The notes under the pieces were generated by a model, which made no database searches, was not told the DNA's origin, and worked only from the letters and a program-made list of their open reading frames with translations. This document shows positions 11,398 to 13,925 of a stretch of 13,925 bases of DNA, in pieces. Numbering within the stretch: the stretch's first letter is position 1; each line of letters begins with the position of its first letter. The position numbers and the translations under genes were made by a program. This DNA comes from Candidatus Omnitrophota bacterium (lineage in GTDB: Bacteria; Omnitrophota; Gorgyraeia; Aquiviventales; Aquiviventaceae), in contig JACPSQ010000069.1 in the NCBI GenBank assembly GCA_016193195.1, positions 1 to 13,925 on the forward strand, read 5' to 3'.

Positions 11398-12852
11398 CTG
11401 CCGGTGCTCCGGCGTCCAGCGCAGGTTCGGCTCGCGCGCCGCCCGGACCTCATCCAGCCGATGCACCGCCAGGCGGTGCGGGGCGCCTCGGACGAGCTCC
11501 GGGTTCGTCGTGGCTTCCTGCGCAATGCTGAGCAGGGCCTCGGCGAATCGATCCAGCGTCTCTTGTGATTCAGTCTCCGTCGGCTCGATCATCAGCGCCT
11601 CGTCGACGATCAGCGGGAAGTAGACGGTCGGCGCGTAGAATCCGTAATCCAAGAGCCGCTTCGCGACGTCCATCGCGGTGATCCCGTGCGCTTTCAGCGC
11701 CTTCACCGTCACGACAAACTCATGCATGCAGTGATCATTGAAGGGTACCGGAAACGTCGGCTCCAGTTTGGCCTTGAGGTAGTTGGCATTGATGATTGCG
11801 GCTTCGCTCGCGCGCATGAGCCCCTCGCATCCCAGGGTCCGGATATACGCATACGCGCGGATGAGCACGCCGACATTCCCGTAGAAGCCGTGGACGCGGC
11901 CGATCGTGGCCCGGCTGCGCTCATCCCATGCAAATCGCTTGCCCGTCTTGCGGACACGAGGGACGGGGAGAAACGCCTCCAGTTTCTTCCCCACCCCGAC
12001 GGGGCCGGCGCCCGGTCCGCCGCCGCCGTGCGGCGTCGAGAACGTCTTGTGCAAATTCAACTGGAGGATGTCGACCCCCATCTCTCCGGGCCGCGCAATG
12101 CCCAACAGGGCGTTCATGTTCGCGCCATCCATGTAGAGGAGCGCATCCCGCTCATGCAGGAGTGCCGCGATCGTCTTGATGTTTCGCTCGAAGAGCCCCA
12201 GGGTGTTCGGGTTCGTCAGCATCAGCGCTGCAACGTCAGGGGTAAGTTTGCTCTTGAGCTCGTGGAGATCCACGAGCCCATCAGGGCCGGACCTGAGTTT
12301 TTCGACCGTGAAGCCGGAAATGGCCGCCGAAGCCGGGTTGGTCCCATGCGCGGAGTCCGGGATCAACATCGTGGATCGGATGCTGCGTTTGCGCCGGTGG
12401 TACGCCGCAATGATCTTGAGGCCGGTCAGCTCGCCCTGCGCCCCTGCCGCCGGCTGAAGGGTGAACGCCGCCATGCCGGTGATCGCCGAGAGGAGCTGAT
12501 CCAGCTCATAGAGGAGCTGAAGGACCCCCTGAACCTGCGATGTCGGCTGGAGGGGATGCAGCGAAGCAAAATTGGGGAGCGCTGCGATCCGGTCGTTGAG
12601 CTTCGGGTTGTACTTCATCGTGCAGGAACCCAACGGGTAGCAGTGGGTGTCCACGGAGAAGTTGAGCTGCGAGAGTCTCGTGTAGTGGCGGATGGCATCG
12701 ATCTCCGCCACCTCCGGTAGCCGGGGCGGTTCCGTGCGCACCTGATCGTCAGGAATCGCCTCAGCCTGGCCCATCGCTAGAACGTCGCTGGGCGGCAATC
12801 GATAGCCGCGTCGCCCGGACACGGAACGCTCGAAGATCAGCGGCTCTGCCAT
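11377..12852 (-). CDS. gcvPB: Glycine dehydrogenase (decarboxylating) subunit 2
   Basis: The PLP-binding subunit of the two-subunit glycine cleavage P-protein, which decarboxylates glycine and passes aminomethyl to lipoylated GcvH. From the ATG at 12852 it has 491 residues. The family opening LIFERSVSGRRGYRLPPSDV (5-24) fixes the start, which overlaps the gcvPA stop as TGATG. Other landmarks are YPLGSCTMKYNPK (72-84), PAAGAQGELTG (134-144), SAHGTNPASA (167-176), DGANMNALLG (242-251), the Schiff-base lysine K269 in NLHKTFSTPHGGGGPG, and FYGNVGVL (323-330). The last residues after NLRW are partly encoded by a 7-bp repeat array. A frame extending to 12969 only overlaps gcvPA and is rejected. Confidence 0.97.
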   Translation of the reverse strand: MAEPLIFERSVSGRRGYRLPPSDVLAMGQAEAIPDDQVRTEPPRLPEVAEIDAIRHYTRLSQLNFSVDTHCYPLGSCTMKYNPKLNDRIAALPNFASLHPLQPTSQVQGVLQLLYELDQLLSAITGMAAFTLQPAAGAQGELTGLKIIAAYHRRKRSIRSTMLIPDSAHGTNPASAAISGFTVEKLRSGPDGLVDLHELKSKLTPDVAALMLTNPNTLGLFERNIKTIAALLHERDALLYMDGANMNALLGIARPGEMGVDILQLNLHKTFSTPHGGGGPGAGPVGVGKKLEAFLPVPRVRKTGKRFAWDERSRATIGRVHGFYGNVGVLIRAYAYIRTLGCEGLMRASEAAIINANYLKAKLEPTFPVPFNDHCMHEFVVTVKALKAHGITAMDVAKRLLDYGFYAPTVYFPLIVDEALMIEPTETESQETLDRFAEALLSIAQEATTNPELVRGAPHRLAVHRLDEVRAAREPNLRWTPEHRQSVVHSR

Positions 12853-13925
12853 CACGCCGCGCCGTTCAGCGCATGGAGCAGACGGTCGATCCCATCGCGA
12901 CCGATGCGCTCCGTCACGCACCAGAGCGATGCCTGTGGCAGGGTCGGGTACCAATCCGCGAGCGGCCACCCGCCGACAATGCCTGCTTTGGCAAGCGTCC
13001 GGTTCACCCGGTTAACATCCGTGGGCGGATCGTACTGGAGGGTGAACTCGTTGAAGAACGGTTGGTCAAACGCCGGCTTGATCCACGGAAGCTCACAGAG
13101 GCGCTCGCGCGCGTCATGGGCCTTCTCCAGGTTCAGCCTCGCAAGTTCCTTCATGCCCTGCGGACCCAAGAGGCTCAGGAAGATCGCGGCCCGCAGCGCC
13201 AGCCACCCTTCGTTTGTGCAGATGTTGGACGTCGCCTTCTCCCGCCGGATGTGCTGCTCGCGCGTTTGAAGCGTCAGCGTGTAGCCTCGACGGCCGGTGC
13301 GATCCACCGTGCAGCCGGCGAGACGCCCAGGGAGGCGACGCACGAGCGCCGACGTTGCCGCGAAGAGACCGAGGTCCGGGCCGCCGTAGGTGATCGGGCT
13401 TCCCAGACATCGTCCCTCGGCCACCGCGATGTCCGCGCCATAGGCGCCGGGCGGCTTCACCAGACCCAAGCTGATCGGGTACACCGAGGCGACGAAGAGG
13501 CTGCCGAAGCGGTGGGCCAGTCCGCCGGCCTGGACCATCGGCTCAAGGCAGCCGAACACGTTCGGTTGTTGCATGATCACACACGCCACGTCATCCCGCA
13601 TCGCCTTCCCAAGCGCTTCCATGTCCGTTACCCCATTGACCGTTGGGATCTCCTGGAGGATCGTCCTGGCGCCGCTGAGGTACGTCGCCAGCGCTTGCCG
13701 GGCGTGTGGGTGGAGGGCCTCGGACACCAACACGCGAGGCCGTTCCGTCACGCGCAGCGTGAGGAGCGCCGCCTCGGCCGCTGCTGAGGCCCCGTCATAG
13801 AGTGAGGCGTTGGCCACGTCCATCTGGAGGAGCTCGCACACCATTGACTGGAACTCATAGATGGCCTGGAGCGTGCCCTGGCTGGCTTCAGCCTGGTAGG
13901 GGGTGTAGGGGGTCAGCCATTCGCC
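12852..13925 (-). CDS. gcvPA: Glycine dehydrogenase (decarboxylating) subunit 1, C-terminal part (start beyond window edge)
   Basis: The partner subunit of GcvPB. 357 residues are in view, against about 440-450 for the whole protein, so about 90 N-terminal residues lie to the right. The frame stays open to the edge and reads WLTPYTPYQAEASQGTLQ upstream of the internal ATG at 13844, which therefore is not the start. VANASLYDGASAAAEA, ADIAVAEGRCLGSP, TYGGPDLGLFA, REQHIRREKATSNICTNE and GPQGMKEL are typical of the subunit. Its TGA overlaps the gcvPB ATG, as expected for equimolar subunits. gcvT and gcvH, if clustered, would be further right. Confidence 0.96.
   Translation of the reverse strand, partial: GEWLTPYTPYQAEASQGTLQAIYEFQSMVCELLQMDVANASLYDGASAAAEAALLTLRVTERPRVLVSEALHPHARQALATYLSGARTILQEIPTVNGVTDMEALGKAMRDDVACVIMQQPNVFGCLEPMVQAGGLAHRFGSLFVASVYPISLGLVKPPGAYGADIAVAEGRCLGSPITYGGPDLGLFAATSALVRRLPGRLAGCTVDRTGRRGYTLTLQTREQHIRREKATSNICTNEGWLALRAAIFLSLLGPQGMKELARLNLEKAHDARERLCELPWIKPAFDQPFFNEFTLQYDPPTDVNRVNRTLAKAGIVGGWPLADWYPTLPQASLWCVTERIGRDGIDRLLHALNGAA

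Noticed and set aside
11686..12720. Plus-strand open frame of 344 codons opposite gcvPB
   Set aside because: It is antisense to a clearly conserved gene in high-GC DNA, where long shadow frames are expected; no family motifs. The same applies to the plus-strand frames opposite hemC, panB, both MetE paralogues and gcvPA.
12852..13844. gcvPA as a complete gene starting at the ATG at 13844
   Set aside because: The frame continues upstream to the edge with strongly conserved GcvPA sequence, so the gene is truncated by the window.

Overview
All recognisable genes in this 13.9 kb window lie on the minus strand, so transcription runs from the right edge to the left. In that order they are: gcvPA (cut by the right edge), gcvPB, a 108-residue unknown, a lipoate/octanoate transferase (lipM-like), a 57-residue zinc-ribbon protein, two MetE-family paralogues, panB, a sirC-type precorrin-2 dehydrogenase, hemC, a palindrome-rich gap, tRNA-Arg(CCG), a cobA-hemD fusion, hemB, hemL, menG/ubiE and the N-terminal third of a polyprenyl diphosphate synthase (cut by the left edge). 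Most junctions are 1-4 nt stop/start overlaps (ATGA, GTGA, TGATG) or short gaps, which suggests one or two long operons. The only gene-poor stretch is about 280 bp upstream of the tRNA.

Functionally this is a cofactor and one-carbon island. It holds glycine cleavage P-protein plus the enzyme type that lipoylates GcvH, methionine synthesis, pantothenate synthesis, the C5 tetrapyrrole route from glutamate-1-semialdehyde to uroporphyrinogen III with a siroheme branch, and the last steps of menaquinone synthesis. Glutamyl-tRNA reductase (hemA) is not in the window.

The organism is a bacterium of fairly high GC that uses menaquinone, heme and siroheme. Gene content and the repeat-filled junctions suggest an uncultivated deep-branching lineage (Omnitrophota, Methylomirabilota or Nitrospirota-like are guesses). 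I cannot place it from this window.

The most unusual signal is a set of twelve short arrays, each about four tandem 7-bp units (28 bp). They usually come in pairs separated by 19-25 bp, and the unit sequence differs from locus to locus. They sit at gene junctions and run into coding ends: they encode the N-termini of HemL and LipM, the C-termini of HemC, GcvPB and the zinc-ribbon protein, and an in-frame insertion of about 31 residues inside HemB. In several pairs the two arrays are related by inversion. One inverted pair forms a near-perfect 30-bp stem around a stop codon, and another brackets the unknown 108-residue gene like the ends of a cassette. A second unusual zone (5339-5534) packs seven palindromes into 200 bp, including two sites with the same layout of competing hairpins. 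No transposase, integrase, CRISPR array or defence gene is visible.
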